From Nemopilema nomurai (Eukaryota; Cnidaria; Scyphozoa; Rhizostomeae; Rhizostomatidae), in the NCBI GenBank assembly GCA_003864495.1, contig ML133437.1, positions 1,240,001 through 1,304,000 on the forward strand: a stretch of 64,000 nt of DNA, given 5' to 3'. The position numbers and the translations under genes were made by a program. The notes under the pieces were generated by a model. That model did no database searches. It had not been told where the DNA came from and worked only from the letters and a program-made list of their open reading frames with translations. How positions within the stretch are numbered: position 1 is the first letter of the stretch; the number at the start of each line of letters is the position of its first letter. Positions 12,701-25,800 of this stretch are shown in pieces.

Positions 12701-15700
12701 GGGCATTCCCAGAATAGCAGCATATTGGTCAACCATTGACCTGCTTCTTTTTCACCTTTGAGACCACGGTGTCTAATTGCGTCATCATTTGGGGGCACTT
12801 CCCGATGTACCCCAAAAAATTCAACTCAACTCCAAAACGGAATTTGATTGGCAAAACTCCCTTTGTGACAAACCATGACGTAGGCCTTGCGGGGCAAGCT
12901 GGAAAGTGCCCAATACGCAAAGAAAAAAGGTTTCGATCACGGTCTTCTATCGTTGGCAAAGAGGAAAAGTTTGATTGCAAATTGTTCAAAAAAATTAAAA
13001 CGATTAGCGAAATTCTTGGCTTCTTATTTGTAAAAACATTGTTTCTGTTGTCTTGAACAGACCATTGGAGCGCCCGCTCAAATGTTTGACAACTTTGGAA
13101 GAACTTTAAGTGAAGCTATAAGGGCATCAGCTAGAGGTCATCCCCATTATTCAAACGGCATCCAAATCGAAAAGTCCAAGAATTGCGCATTTAGTACTAG
13201 CTGAAAATGTCGCACAAAAACTTTCATTCAGCTTAACGACTGTTTGAATAGATTTGAATATACGTTTGAATACTACTTATACGATAAATAACTTACGCTG
13301 GTATACACGTTACATAATTTACTTTGGTGGAAAAAGTCCTAGGGTGGATAAATCTCTCCGTAATTTTTTGTGCCCCATTTACTATATTACTCACGCGCTG
13401 CCACTAGGCTATACCTTAACCTGTTTATTCTTAATTCGTAGTAAAAACTGCTGTTGTCAAGGAAATGACTCTGCAACCTGTGGTGCTTCGTTCTCTTTCG
13501 GGTGCTCCTGGAGCATGTTCTATAATGGGTGCAAGTTTGGAAACAGTTCATCTCCAAGAAAGTTTCGAATTCAGCAATCAGAAAATGTGAGCTTCGATTC
13601 TACATGCTTGCATATTATACCCGCATCTTCTTTATAGAAAGAGGCAGTTTGGAGTTCGCTTCTCTAACGCCGATGGTAGGTCTCGTCGAAAGTCGTTTTG
13701 TAAACGCAGACTTTCTTATCAAGGCACTTATTTAAAACAGAGTTATTGAAAAGATGGAGTTATTATTTAAACTATTTTTACAGGAAACAGAAGTTACAAA
13801 CTTGTTAGAGGGTCTCGCCACGGAATTTGGCCCAAAATGCAAGATGTTTGCACCGAAGGCGTTCAACAATATGGTAAAATGATTTAGATTATGAATCAGA
13901 TAGCTTGTGATTCTGGAATGGTCACTGCGTTTTGTCCAATCAACTTTTCCTTTCTTATTCACATATCACCTTCCTAAACAATCGTTTGCAGCAGCAGCTT
14001 CCCTTTTTCTGCAACAGTAGCATACAAACAGTCACGTAATACTTTTTACCTGATTGGTTCTGTTGCAAAAGTGTTCCCTTGTTTTGTTACAGATCTCATA
14101 TCTTTCTAACCATATAGCACAATGCAAGACAGTTAGTTGAATATTAATATAGATTTGAAGCCTTTCTTTAATTTGCTTTCACGTTGCCTCTTCTTCTACC
14201 TGCCTAAACAGAAATTTTAAATGTGTTTTATTTTGAACATCTTTAGACCTACTACGACTCAGTTGCTTCTCAATGTCGTATTGGTCAAGGGGAGAAGCGA
14301 CCATTTTCTGGACTAACATGCTGCCTTGACTTTTGTGCCCATAGCCACAAAGACTTACAAAACATGAATCATGGAACAACTATGGTAGGTCCTAAAGGTG
14401 TACCTAAGAAGAACCAAGCTATTCAACTCGCTTTGTCGGTGTTTTTTCTGTGAAACGCATGAAACATGTTTGCGTTTTGTTGATTTTCCTATTAGCTTCT
14501 ACCGCTAGATACAACCATTTTGATTAGCAACTTTGGGCATGATCTTACCCATGAGCTTAGTTCTTGAATGTGTGGCTACTTGTTTTTACCGTGGCTGAGT
14601 CACAAAAATCTGCGCACTCAGGAATCGACCTTACCTAAGATACGTTGAGATATTAGCCTGCCCTCGGGTCGCTCTGTTAACTTTCAAAACTTGGCTACTC
14701 TGTACTTTCAGTCGTAAAGTAGCACGAATCTGAAAAGATGTTCACTTGTGATGTTGTCTTTTAAAGCAAATCAACTCCATATTTTCCCGCCGTCCTCCAA
14801 CGATAACCATAACGATAACCATAGGAGGCATTTCCTGCCTAGTGCGCACGCGCCATAGGAGATTCCCCTACCGTTATCGTTCCCACGTATCGTTCTAGAA
14901 CGATAGAAACCAAATCTATCGTTCTCTGACAACGATAGGATTTTGTGATGAATTTCTTTGCATTACTGTGGATTTTGAACTGGATGTCGCTTGAATATCA
15001 TTCAACCACCAGCCAACTGGATAAGTTCTGAGTTTTTGATACTTTTTGAAGGATTTAAAATTGTTTTCACGACGATATGGGCCTACCGACTTCTCGATGT
15101 TTTGAGATTCATGCAGGAAGTTTGTTTTCATAGCCTGGCAGATTAAATTTCTTTTTGTAAAAGTTGACATCGAAAGTAGATAATTAAATTCCCTTAGTTA
15201 GCATTGAAAACCCTTCAGAAAGCTGTTTTTAAGGAAATTATTTCAGCGATCAAGTGCCCATGATGAGCGAAAGACCGACTGGTTGACACGTAGTGCGGAA
15301 AGAGGTGAAATGAAATGAAAGAAAATGTCAAATACATTTAATTAAAAATCGTGCCCTGTGTTCTCAAATCCTGACTCGTCTTTGAACTCTCAAGTGTACC
15401 TTTTTCAAGACAAAACTTCGTAGTCCCAAATTGGAAGTTTAGATTAGATCTAGACCAAATGTTAGCAAATTTTGACTAAGGAGCCAATTTTTTGTCATAA
15501 ATTAGACATAGATTGAAAGCGATATCCTCACTGCTGTTAATATTTTTAAAGCTGTATTTTATTTAACTCTAAAATGACAAATAATTGAGATTTAAAACAT
15601 ACTTCCTCTCGTAAACAAGGACGTGCGCCATTCTGACAGCCGCCCCCTATGGTTGTCCTTGCTTAATCTGATTTCACCACAACGATAACGGAAACGATGA

Positions 15701-18581
15701 CGTTCCAGTCTATGGTTATCGTTATGGTTATCGTCGTGCATGCTTAAAGTGCCTCTGTCCACCTTTAGGAAGAAAGAGAAACTTCCTTGTGAATCTGAAC
15801 TACCTCGTTGTGAATCTGAACTACCTCGTTTTCTCTTTTGAATTGTTTCTGCCCCGGCACGTCTGGCTTTTGTCCCTCGCCAATTCTTTTCATTGGTTTT
15901 CTTTTTGCATACTCCTTCAATTAAATCTTGTTATTGCTAGACTTGTTGGTGAGCAGTCTGGTTAAAATATTCCTACCTAGAACGAAGGTTTTCAAATATT
16001 TCAATATTTTGAATTGACCACTTGTTTATCCATCTACTTGGCATGGACATCTGAAACATTGTTCATTCTTGACGTATCTTATCAGTTGTATCATATCCTA
16101 TGGGTTGCAGTTCCTTCTCAAATCATCGTCAGCCTTGCCAAATTCAATTTTTGTTAATCTGAGACTAGTGACGTGTAATTTTTCATTACTAGGTATTGAC
16201 CCTACTGAGGAAAGGATCAACTCAGGCTACAGGAGATGCAAATGAAGGGGTAGCACAGGGTATCGATAAAGAAGAGCATTTAGATGACGAGCAACTGCAT
16301 GTTCTCCCTTTGTACCAACTGGTTAACAAAGATGGCACTGTTTGTGACATCAATTACCAAATGCCTAGACACACTTTGAAAAGTACAACGGTGCCAAGAG
16401 AAAAAGATTTGAAGAAACCTTGTAAATCAAAAAGAATAAAGCGGTGCTCCGCAGATGACACTACGGTTGCAAAATATCGTACTAAACTCCAGGCATCAAT
16501 TGAGATTTTGAACCACGTTACACCCTCGAATGAAAAGGGAAAAGGGGAAATTGAAAATTGGAAGTCTACCGCATTTGAATCAAGTGTTTTGCCACTAGCA
16601 CGCGCTTTCAAGGTGTTGCCCGAAGGTCAGTCTATTGTTAGCTCATTAGAAGAGGATAAAGTAGGTGATCAAAGTACGATCGATCAAATTATTTTTGTAA
16701 ATGAGAGCAAGATTCCGTCAGTAAACTCCAATTCACTACACAATTCTAGAAAGGTTTCCAGAACAATGCCATTCAAACCCAACAAATTACCTGGTTCCCA
16801 GCAAACCCTTAGGGACATGACTGAATGCCAACCAGCAATGTTTCATCAGGAGCACCAACAACCGTATACATTTGGTGACGGCTCCATTTCAGATGGAAAA
16901 ATAGCAGGCATCTTCCAGAATCGCACAGGAGCGTTTAACAACAACCAATACCAAAACATTGACATGTACTTTCCTACATTGCCAGGAAACACTTCAGGTC
17001 AGGATGCTTTGGTGGAAAATGCCGATCTGGTGGAAATCGATCTTGGAGGCTTTATCACCAGAGAAATGGGTGGTGTGGGTATTGCTTTAACTCACGGATC
17101 TGTACTGATCGAATGCGCCAAAAAGGAGCTGCATGCCACGACAGCCTTAAGACGTCCTCAACGCCAGAATCCCACTAGACTTAGTATTATTTTCTATCAG
17201 CATAAACAGCTCAACTTGCCTAATCATGGTTACGAAGAAAACAAGAAAAAAGTATTGAATAGGCAAAGAATGCGCACCGCAAAAGCTGTTGGGGCAGTTA
17301 CTTCTTCCCAGCAAAGTTTCGATAGTGTTTCCTTTCCGCTCAATGACTTGCAGTTGTTAGCAAACGCAGCATCTGCTGCTTGTAGGGACAGAAAGGAATG
17401 CGATGAAAAGCAAAATTGTCCTTTACCTTTGCAAATCGGAAACTATCAAAAACAAACACTCCATTACCCAACAAAAGGTCATTTTTTGAATTCTGTGAAT
17501 CAACCTGAAAGTTTCACAACTCCTAATCTGGGTCACCCCTTTCAAATGCACGCTGGTGCGTACGCCCGCCAACATAGTGCCCAACTGCCGGCCTTTGATA
17601 CAGTGGTAAGGAGTCAATCGTACGAGCAACAGCCACAGGTCTGCACCCAATATGAGAACTATCGATGGCCAGCCATGCAATTCTTCGAACAGAATTCAGT
17701 GAGTCCTGTAGAGCCCAATGCTGTAGAGCCCAGTCTTCAGGATTCCCGCGTGGGATTCACTAAGAACAACCTCAACTGCGGTCAACGTGGCTGCTGGGAA
17801 TTTGCACGCCCATCTGCACGCCCAACCGCACGCCCATCTGCACGCCCAACTGCAAGATGTAGTGCGACCAGCGATGCATTCAAGTCACCTTTTTCTATAA
17901 CATCTTTGTTAGGACTCGCCGAAGCTGATAGAACACCAACATGCTCCAAAGCGACACCCCCCTCAAAACCACCATTGGTGGATGTCTGGAAGTCAAAGTC
18001 AGTTTGCTGACCCTTGGGGCAACGGCTGCAGCACCGCGCATCTGTCCGACCGAACACTCGAGCAAACTTTTATTGATTCCGAAATTATTCACAATAATCA
18101 AACTAATCTTTGGCAGGCATCGAACCAATTGGACAGTTATGAGCAACAACAACGCCAATCATTCAACGACAGTACACGCTTTGAGAAGGATTATCATTTA
18201 CTCAGAAGCGCAAACAAAATTTTGCTTTCCAAAAGCAGTGATTTGACTGTGAATGGCAATCAGCTTAAGAACCTTTTCATGGACGAGAAAACTGAGCTTT
18301 CAGGTCAAAGCTTTTCTGCAGGTCCTGATGCAGAACGGACATCATTCGCCTGCACTTCCAATCAGTTTTGGCCCGATAACCAACCTAGAGAGGCTCAAGG
18401 TTTGGCTCCCAACGGTCATTGTACGTATGCTATGAAAGAAGGAGACAATCATTTCGGATCTTCGAGTCTTGCCATGTATCAAAGAAACCTAGTTGCGTTC
18501 GATAATACAAATAGCAATTCAATTGGCAATCTAGATTACAAATCTTTTGAAACTAATTGGTATTCGCGTTATAGATATTAA
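8748..18581 (+). CDS. TET: TET methylcytosine dioxygenase (5' end uncertain; frame break near C-terminus)
   Basis: TET enzymes oxidise 5-methylcytosine using Fe(II) and 2-oxoglutarate in the nucleus. Coding exons: 8748-8877, 11257-11341, 11488-11581, 12021-12229, 13442-13586, 13784-13873, 14247-14384, 16193 onwards; phases agree at every junction. The Cys-rich domain includes [30 protein letters not shown] and [20 protein letters not shown]. The catalytic HxD is H285-K-D287 in [18 protein letters not shown]; the third iron ligand is H598 in [19 protein letters not shown]; the 2-oxoglutarate arginine is R626 in [17 protein letters not shown]-rich insert of about 240 residues splits the double-stranded beta-helix, as in vertebrate TETs. 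The frame stops at 18008-18010 (902 residues), but a second frame with the same Q/N/S-rich composition runs on to TAA at 18579-18581; a C6 run at 17957-17962 is the likely break. ATG 8748 is the first in-frame Met of the first exon seen; more 5' exons are possible. No CXXC domain is visible. Intron 1 (2.4 kb) has a TTTC tract; intron 7 has a transposon. Confidence 0.93.
9712..9760. repeat. (TTTC)n microsatellite in TET intron 1
   Basis: About twelve uninterrupted TTTC units, ending in TTGCTTG. Simple sequence with no coding meaning. Confidence 0.95.
14802..15734. mobile_element. Non-autonomous DNA transposon in TET intron 7
   Basis: Exact 25-bp terminal inverted repeats at 14802-14826 and 15710-15734, beginning ACGATAACCATAACGATAAC. 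Each end is itself a tandem pair of an ACGATAACCATA unit, and further ATCGTT/AACGAT motifs cluster subterminally (about 14870-14940 and 15680-15705). The 0.93-kb interior has no transposase-like frame. I cannot see a clear target-site duplication, so I do not assign a superfamily. Confidence 0.7.
17803..17852 (+). repeat. In-frame [18 protein letters not shown] repeat in TET C-terminal exon
   Basis: A 12-bp GCACGCCCATCT/GCACGCCCAACC unit repeats about four times and encodes alternating ARPS and ARPT. It lies between the catalytic domain and the frame break. Such a tract is prone to slippage and may vary in length between alleles. Confidence 0.85.
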
Positions 18582-19837
18582 TTGTAGCAACACGTGATAT
18601 TCGATATTCGAGTTCAAGATTCAGCCAATTCTTTCTAATTCGTTCGCCTTTTGGTTTCTACATGCACGAAATGTTTGTTCTAATCAAATTGAAAATGGAT
18701 TTGCCGCTTCCTCTGCTTTCTTTTATTTGTAGACATTTGGCACTTTCTTGAGTCAAACACCCTTAGGTGTGTCATGTTGACAGTCGAAATTGCAAATTCT
18801 GTTTTGCAAATTTTCACATGACAGTCACTAGATTGCTAAACGCCATCTTGTCAGGCAAACAACAACAACAAGCAACAACAAATTCAGCATTTCAACGAAC
18901 TTGAATATCGAGAACCCTTCTTCGCAATTAAACGTAAATTTGAATTATAAGAAACAGCATTATTACAAGTAACAGAGTTAATTTGAATAACAAGTAACAG
19001 AATTATACCCAGGCAGTACGAGTCGCAATAGCATTAAACCAAGGAAGTAGTTGGTCATGTGATTTAAAAGCATAGCAGGTACAGTATAGCATAACATGTA
19101 CGTTTTAATTGCCAGAGAAAATCAACATTAATGTTAATCTCCAAACGAAATTATAGAGGATACATACACGAGCAACTTCTCCAACCTTGGCTCAAAACAA
19201 AAACTCAAATGGGACGATCGTCAATCTCGTTGATTCCCACCACGTGCCTCTCCAACGAAGTTGGTTCTTTGAGGTACCAATAGCCCCTATGCCAAACACA
19301 GATTTGAAAGTATTCTCAGTAGTGTAGCATTGGAGAGATGTATCGGTGCACGAGGCGCAGTTTACGTCTGCAGTCAAGTGTGGCAACGTTTAAGAGAAAT
19401 CTGAGCCCTTATTTGGCAGTTTATCATTGACAAGAGGTGCAGCCAATGTTTCACCCAATGTTTAAGGCGTTTTGCAGGCAACGAAACATTGCGCCTATTG
19501 GAGGTCACTGCCCAACACTTCTCATTCCAATTGTCTGGTAATAGAAAAACAGTTATGCTGTTCATATCCGCATCGCCTTCATCCTTCAGCAACTCAAACT
19601 TCCCGAATCAAGCCGAGGAAATTGTTCGAAAACAAGGCTTTGGAATGAGTGTTAGAAACAAATGAAACAGTGGTCACCAACCTTTAGTTTGTAAAGGATG
19701 CGGAACGCGTTTGGTCCGATATATAAAGCTTTTTAATCTAATATGCATAGGCTAAATTTTAAGAAAATCTAGTGAAGCAAAAACAGTGTATTGAGCTTTC
19801 TCACTTCAAAATCTACTTTTGATGGACAAATTTGGAT
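18582..19837. other. Convergent TET/RASSF 3' intergenic region
   Basis: Low-complexity AT-rich sequence with short repeats of ACAAGTAACAGA near 18945-19005, and an ATTAAA at about 18927 that could serve TET polyadenylation. Small open frames near 19190-19590 on the minus strand have no recognisable domain and I do not call them genes. Confidence 0.5.
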
Positions 19838-22800
19838 TCATAGTCTTGTAACTTTCGACGCAAGCTGCATTTCCTTCATTCTTTTTCTCAAGTTTTCTTT
19901 ATACTCATTGTACCTAAAATGGAAATTTCATCAGGGTCATTAGTTGAATCATATGAAAATAGATGGTGGTGTCTTTTAAAACACATATGATGCTTAGTCC
20001 ATCAATCTTACGCTAAATCATCGCCATCATCATCATCATAGACCGATAAACTTTATAGACAGTATAAAGCTTGACGTGACGGTAAAAGGGCTATTTTGAA
20101 GAAACAGTGGTAGGACAGGGCTATTTTGAAGAAACAGTGATACAGTGATAGGACAGGGCTATTTTGAAGAAACAGTGATACAGTGGTAGGACAGGGCTAT
20201 TTTGAAGAAACAGTGATACAGTGGTAGGACAGGGCTATTTTGAAGAAACAGTGGTAGGACAGGGCTATTTTGAAGAAACAGTGATACAGTGATAGGACAG
20301 GGCTATTTTGAAGAAACAGTGGTAGGACAGGGCTATTTTGAAGAAACAGTGGTAGGAAAGGGCTATTTTGAAGAAACAGTGATACAGTGATAGGACAGGG
20401 CTATTTTGAAGAAACAGTGGTAGGACAGGGCTATTTTGAAGAAACAGTGATACAGTGATAGGACAGGGCTATTTTGAAGAAACAGTGGTAGGACAGGGCT
20501 ATCTTGAATTACATAAAGAAACAGACATGAAAATGACAAACTAATAAATTAGAAATAAATCACTTCATGTTTAACAAGTAAATAACGCAGCCAGGTGGTG
20601 GTCTACGGCTGGTGGCCAATTTTTCGAACCTTTATCAAACTTAACATCGATAATAGGCAACAGTATTTCTTACGAAGAATCATAGAGAGTGCGGAAAGGT
20701 AACCGACCCGAGCAAGACTCGAACTCACGACCCCTGACTTCGTACGCCAAGTGCTCTACCGCTGAGCTATCGGGTCATGCTTTCAAGCGAGCACTCGAGG
20801 CCAAGCCATTTATCCGCACTGCCCCTCTCTTTTACCGATTGCACAGGGGAGCCATCGCAGCTCCATCGCAAAGTGCAAGGGACCTGTTGAATGAGAGAGG
20901 ACTGCCCATACCAGGAGGGCCATCAAAGCCCCGCCACTGGATAGGATCGAGGAAGAGAAAAGGTAAAACATAAATCAATGAACAGACCTTTCTTTTAATT
21001 TTTCAACTTCGCGTTCTTCTTCTTCTTCAAACTTTTTGAGAAATATTTCCAGTTCCGGCATAGCGAAATTAATGTATTGTGCAATCTGTAAAGAACGTGA
21101 AGTGATGTGATATTTCAAGAACAGGGACATGGGTCAAGCCAGAGGCGGCCGCGTGCACAGTAGTTTTGCCGTCTGGAAATGTAATAGGAGTTGCCGAGAA
21201 AATCTCTCTTTGTACTTTGAGATCCGTGGTATTCTGTGTATCTTGTACCCACTTCCGCTTTGCATGAATTTACTTTCAAGCTGCAAGCCTGTTAAACTTG
21301 AATGTTTAGAGTGGTCGCTAAAAGCAGGCATATGTTTTTTATTTCTGATTATGAATCGACAGCTGCTCGTAACGTGCGCCCTTTAAAAGGCACGCTTCCA
21401 AAGACTCAATGAGACCTACTGATAGACACGTGATAGTAAGCAGACAGTTCAAAATCAAGCTGCTGGAAGTTAGAGGGGCTTTAAGAAGTCAAACAAGCAC
21501 CTCCGTCTAATTGCAAATGTTTCCAAGAAAAGGCACATTCTCGTTTAATACTATCTCCATAACTAGGCAGGAAATGGAAAACGGCCCAATGATTAGCTAC
21601 AACGTGAAATTCGATGCACGGACTCTGATGAAATTTGATGAGGATATAGGCTTATCCCGAGAGACGTACAAATACGAAAAAGGAGGACATCTATCGGCCA
21701 GAAAGATGCTCTCAGAGTTTCGACAAAACAACTAGAAATCTGGTTCTTATGTTAAGCCGAGACCAGTTGTTCTGGTGTTTAAACCAAATCTACTTCCCTC
21801 AAAATCCAACCCGATCAAAGCCCACTGACTTGTTCCTTGCTCTGCACCTCTGCTTCGTTCCCAATCCATGCACGATGTGAACTGCACAGTAAATGCACTG
21901 GCATTGATATAGCAAACCTACCTCATGTGGAACATCCTGTTGTCCTTCTTTCTCCATTATGAAAATTTTCGACACGTCCTGATATGAAAACAAACAGTCA
22001 GCATTGTAATCAGTTTCACGACTAGATTGGAAAGAATTGCAAAACTGATCACGTGTTGAAACCGGGAAGTAAAATACCTCGCAGGGCCCAAGGCAAAGTC
22101 GTTGAACAAGGGGCGATCGATCAGTACAGATCCTCTTTACGCCTGAAATGGCAGGGAAATAATCAACAAATAAAACGTGCTTCGTAAAGACGGACAAGTA
22201 GATTTTACCGAGATGACATGAAGGAATAGCACCCGAAATTTTCAATAAAAGCCCTATCAAGGCTCTATCAATGGTATACAAAAACTGTGCTACATTAGAA
22301 ATAAAGCCAAAACATCAAAGAGCACAGTTAACCTGTAGGTACATCGCATCCTAATGTTAGCTGAATCAAAGCAAAGGGAAGAGCACTGGCTTCGGGTTGA
22401 GAGTGATACATGTAGGAGAAGGCAGTCCATTTATCGTAGAACGAAGCGTGTCGAGAAGGCAGTACATCTAGCGTAGAATCGAACATATAGAAAGAGATAG
22501 TACATCTAGCGTGGAACGAAGCGTGTCGAGAAGGCGGTACGTAGAACGTAGCTTATGGTGCGTAGCATTCAACTGTTACGGACCAATTTTGAACACAATT
22601 ATAAACAAACCTCCACACTCGTAAACAGTGCACAATGAATAGAGAAAGGCTTTGTTCACAATCTACAGGTAAGAAAATTCAATTTTGCAAATAATTTCGA
22701 TAAATTTTGTAATGACGAATAAAAAGTCCATATTGTTGTGATAGTCGACACTTCCTTGGTAAAAAATAATTAATTCGACACATCAGACTATCACAACAAT

Positions 22801-25800
22801 ATGGAATTTTTATTCGTTGTAGTCCTCATTATGAAATTTCTCAAAAAGCTGCGGTTTCCGAAGTCACAATTTATTTCGATAAGTTGATAAATCAAGGCTA
22901 GAATATCTTGATTCATTCTAGAAGCAGTAATTGCATTACCAAAAACACTGCGGGCTAATACTAGCTATACTTAGAGCACTCCAAGCATAAAAACTCAAAT
23001 CGCTGAGAAATGTTCCAAATGTAGAAACAAAAAGGGGAAATCTAAAAGTATGCTATAATATGGTCAGTTAGCACTGCTATATTCAAAGCCAATTGGAAAA
23101 GCTATTATCTGCGAAAAGTGAAGAGGGCCTGAACATCATTGCAGTGGCTAACCTCAACAATGGCTACCTAGAAATTTGATGCCTGGGAACAGTGTTTCTC
23201 ACGAATTCTTTGCGATTTCCTGATTAAATCAAGAAAATGAGTAAATTCAGCCTCAAGAACAAATAGCCTTAATTCGGCATTGGAACCATTCATGCAGACT
23301 CTACAACTAGGGTGATATACCTGGAACTTTTTCAGAAGCATGCCAACGACATCGTCCGTTTTCATGTTGCTTGAGACCCTTAGAGTAGTTGGCACACCAT
23401 ATGGTGGGACAAAGGACGTTTGCTGGAAAATACATGAAAAGTCACAATAGAATACAGATATCTTCAATGACTTAAAAGAGAATATAACCATTTTTGTTTG
23501 ATAGTCGCTTATCGCCTTCTTCAAGCAGAATTCAATGCTTCCAAAATTTCTTAATACTTCTTTGTGCTTCCTGACCAGTAGGTAGGTCTGAGTTCATCAG
23601 AGCAAAATTGGTGGAAAGTAAAATCAAATCCGAATGACGTAAATCGTTTTTGACGACTAATTGGAAAACATGGAGATCCGTTCGTCGGTGCTCCATATTA
23701 AAAACAGCAGTTCTGCTTCGTCACTTTTTCAATTTATAGCACTGGGTGTAATTGTAAAATCATATTACAGATTTACCTCTGATTTGTTCTGGGTTCCCCT
23801 GTAGCAAACAACCTCGTCGTTATTATTAGCTTGCTTCTGAGATGAACTTATTGTCGGTGCTTGAAAGGAGTCCCCTGCGCCTCTCCCAACCTTGCGCCTA
23901 AAGTGATTCGATCTTCGGGCGAACTGCTAGTGAAAAGAAGAACTTATTCAGAAAAACCATCAATTCCACTTTAGGTTAATCAGTTATTTTTCTACATGAT
24001 ACAGGGTATTTTGAATAGCCAAGAAACTTAAGACGATTAACTCACTTCGACACAAAAAAGAACAATGTCACTCACATTAGCTGGGAAAGATTCATCATTT
24101 TCAACTGGATGAAAACTCTTCCAGTAAGACGAATCGTTTGCTTTTAAACTGACAGGTTTCTTCAGGCCCCAGTAGACCTTCAACGTCCCTTCCATGATAA
24201 AGTTGCCTTCATGCTTTAAAATAATTGTCAATCTTTCATTGGCTCATTTGGAAGAAATATTGTGTATTTAGTGGGAATTGAATTAATAATGTGATAACCA
24301 ATGTCATTAGTTTATTCATAACAAAGTTACAGTAACGGCACGTAAGAGCAAATAGCAGATACTTAACATCATGAGAACAGGTCAAGTCTAAACACCTACC
24401 TCGCGACAGGATATTTGAAACGGTTTCTCACAATAGTAGGTGTTGTACGTTCGTAACTTTGGTATCAGTGACTTCCTGGAATTAAAGTAATTACCATATT
24501 AATGAAATTACCATAGCTTAGAGCAGCTAAAACATAATACTTGCGCACATAAAGTACTTTCTCGTCTGACATTCCCCTGATTATGCAAACGCTAGAAAAT
24601 AACCGAAAGCTAACAAAAGAAGCCAACCAGCTTGACGAAAAGGCGTACTACCTATTCCCAAACCATGGTCCGGCAGCTTCCTGCTGTGAATCATAAGGTG
24701 AGTTATTGATCGTAGCATTAGATTTTTGAGGTACTACAGGGTGCAATCGAGGTTAGTTAATGCACAACACAATGGGTCCTTTATCCTGGTACATTTCACG
24801 CCATCACAATAAAATCATCATCATATGCAGGCAAACTATGTTGATGTCTGCTTCATTCTGAAACTTTTGTTAAAAGATCTCAAAAATTGTCTCTTCAAAA
24901 AAGAAATTTTTCGTGCAGCGGTCAAAAATCACAAAATTTCTAACAAAAGAAGAATGCTACAAAAAAGGCTTTAAATTGACGACATTTCATACAAAAGCAT
25001 TCAAAGCGATGTCTCCAGAAAACTTTAGGACGAACTGAGGCTCACCTAATGCGCTGTTGCTCTGTGGAAAGCGCGTCTACTGCATCTCTCAGGCAGTCAT
25101 CTTCGGATACAAATTTCGACTTCAGGGAGCTGAAGAGCATTGTATAGCAAGGAACGTTGCAGTAAGATTGCGACAGGTGCTAGAATGATCATTATGGCGG
25201 GCTTTAAGCCTCTACAAGTCATTGGCCGACAAATACATAGAGGCAATGTTAATGTTAATAGTGTGCAAGAATTTTGATAGAAATTCAAATTACTAACATA
25301 TGTTAATTGCCAAGAAAGGAATAGAAATTCTATAAGATGAAAATTAGGCTCACAATACCGCTATGTAGGCTTGCAAACAGCACATTAGCGTACCTCAGAA
25401 TAATATCCTGTGCTGAGATCTCTTCCACATTCTTCACAGCGACGGCAAACATCTTGCAAAGCTCTTCCCTTGGCCTCTACCACCTTATTTTTGAATCTAT
25501 CAGCTACTGCTGAAAGAAATAAGGGTACTTAAAGAGGGAAAGCAAGTTCACTCCTAAAATATATATCCACAACATAAAGGTAGCCTAGTTTGACAGGTTC
25601 ACTTTGAACTGTTGGCATTCTGTACAAGTATGCAGAATAAATGGCATCAAGATCCACAATAGTGATTAGTTCCAGAAAAAACTATTATTAACAGCTTCAT
25701 AGTTTCATTATCCAAACCAAACTCTGACTCTAATTTAGCAAATTTCCATCTTAATGACAGGCTTTAACTTTAAAAGAATTGTGATGTTCATAACTTCATA

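Noticed and set aside
12736..13056. 106-codon frame in a TET intron
   Set aside because: No splice sites in phase with the TET exons and no family resemblance; the opposite strand is also open, suggesting composition only.
17423..18158. Long antisense and alternative frames over the last TET exon
   Set aside because: Shadows of the TET coding sequence and its ARPS/ARPT repeat; no recognisable domain.
21511..21735. Plus-strand 74-codon frame in a RASSF intron
   Set aside because: No domain, no splice context and no neighbours to join; treated as chance.
22363..22470. Minus-strand stretch reading PFALIQLTLGCDVPTG, first considered as the missing RA-domain exon
   Set aside because: No acceptor in the required phase; the exon at 22611-22662 fits phase 0 to phase 1 and the family pattern much better.
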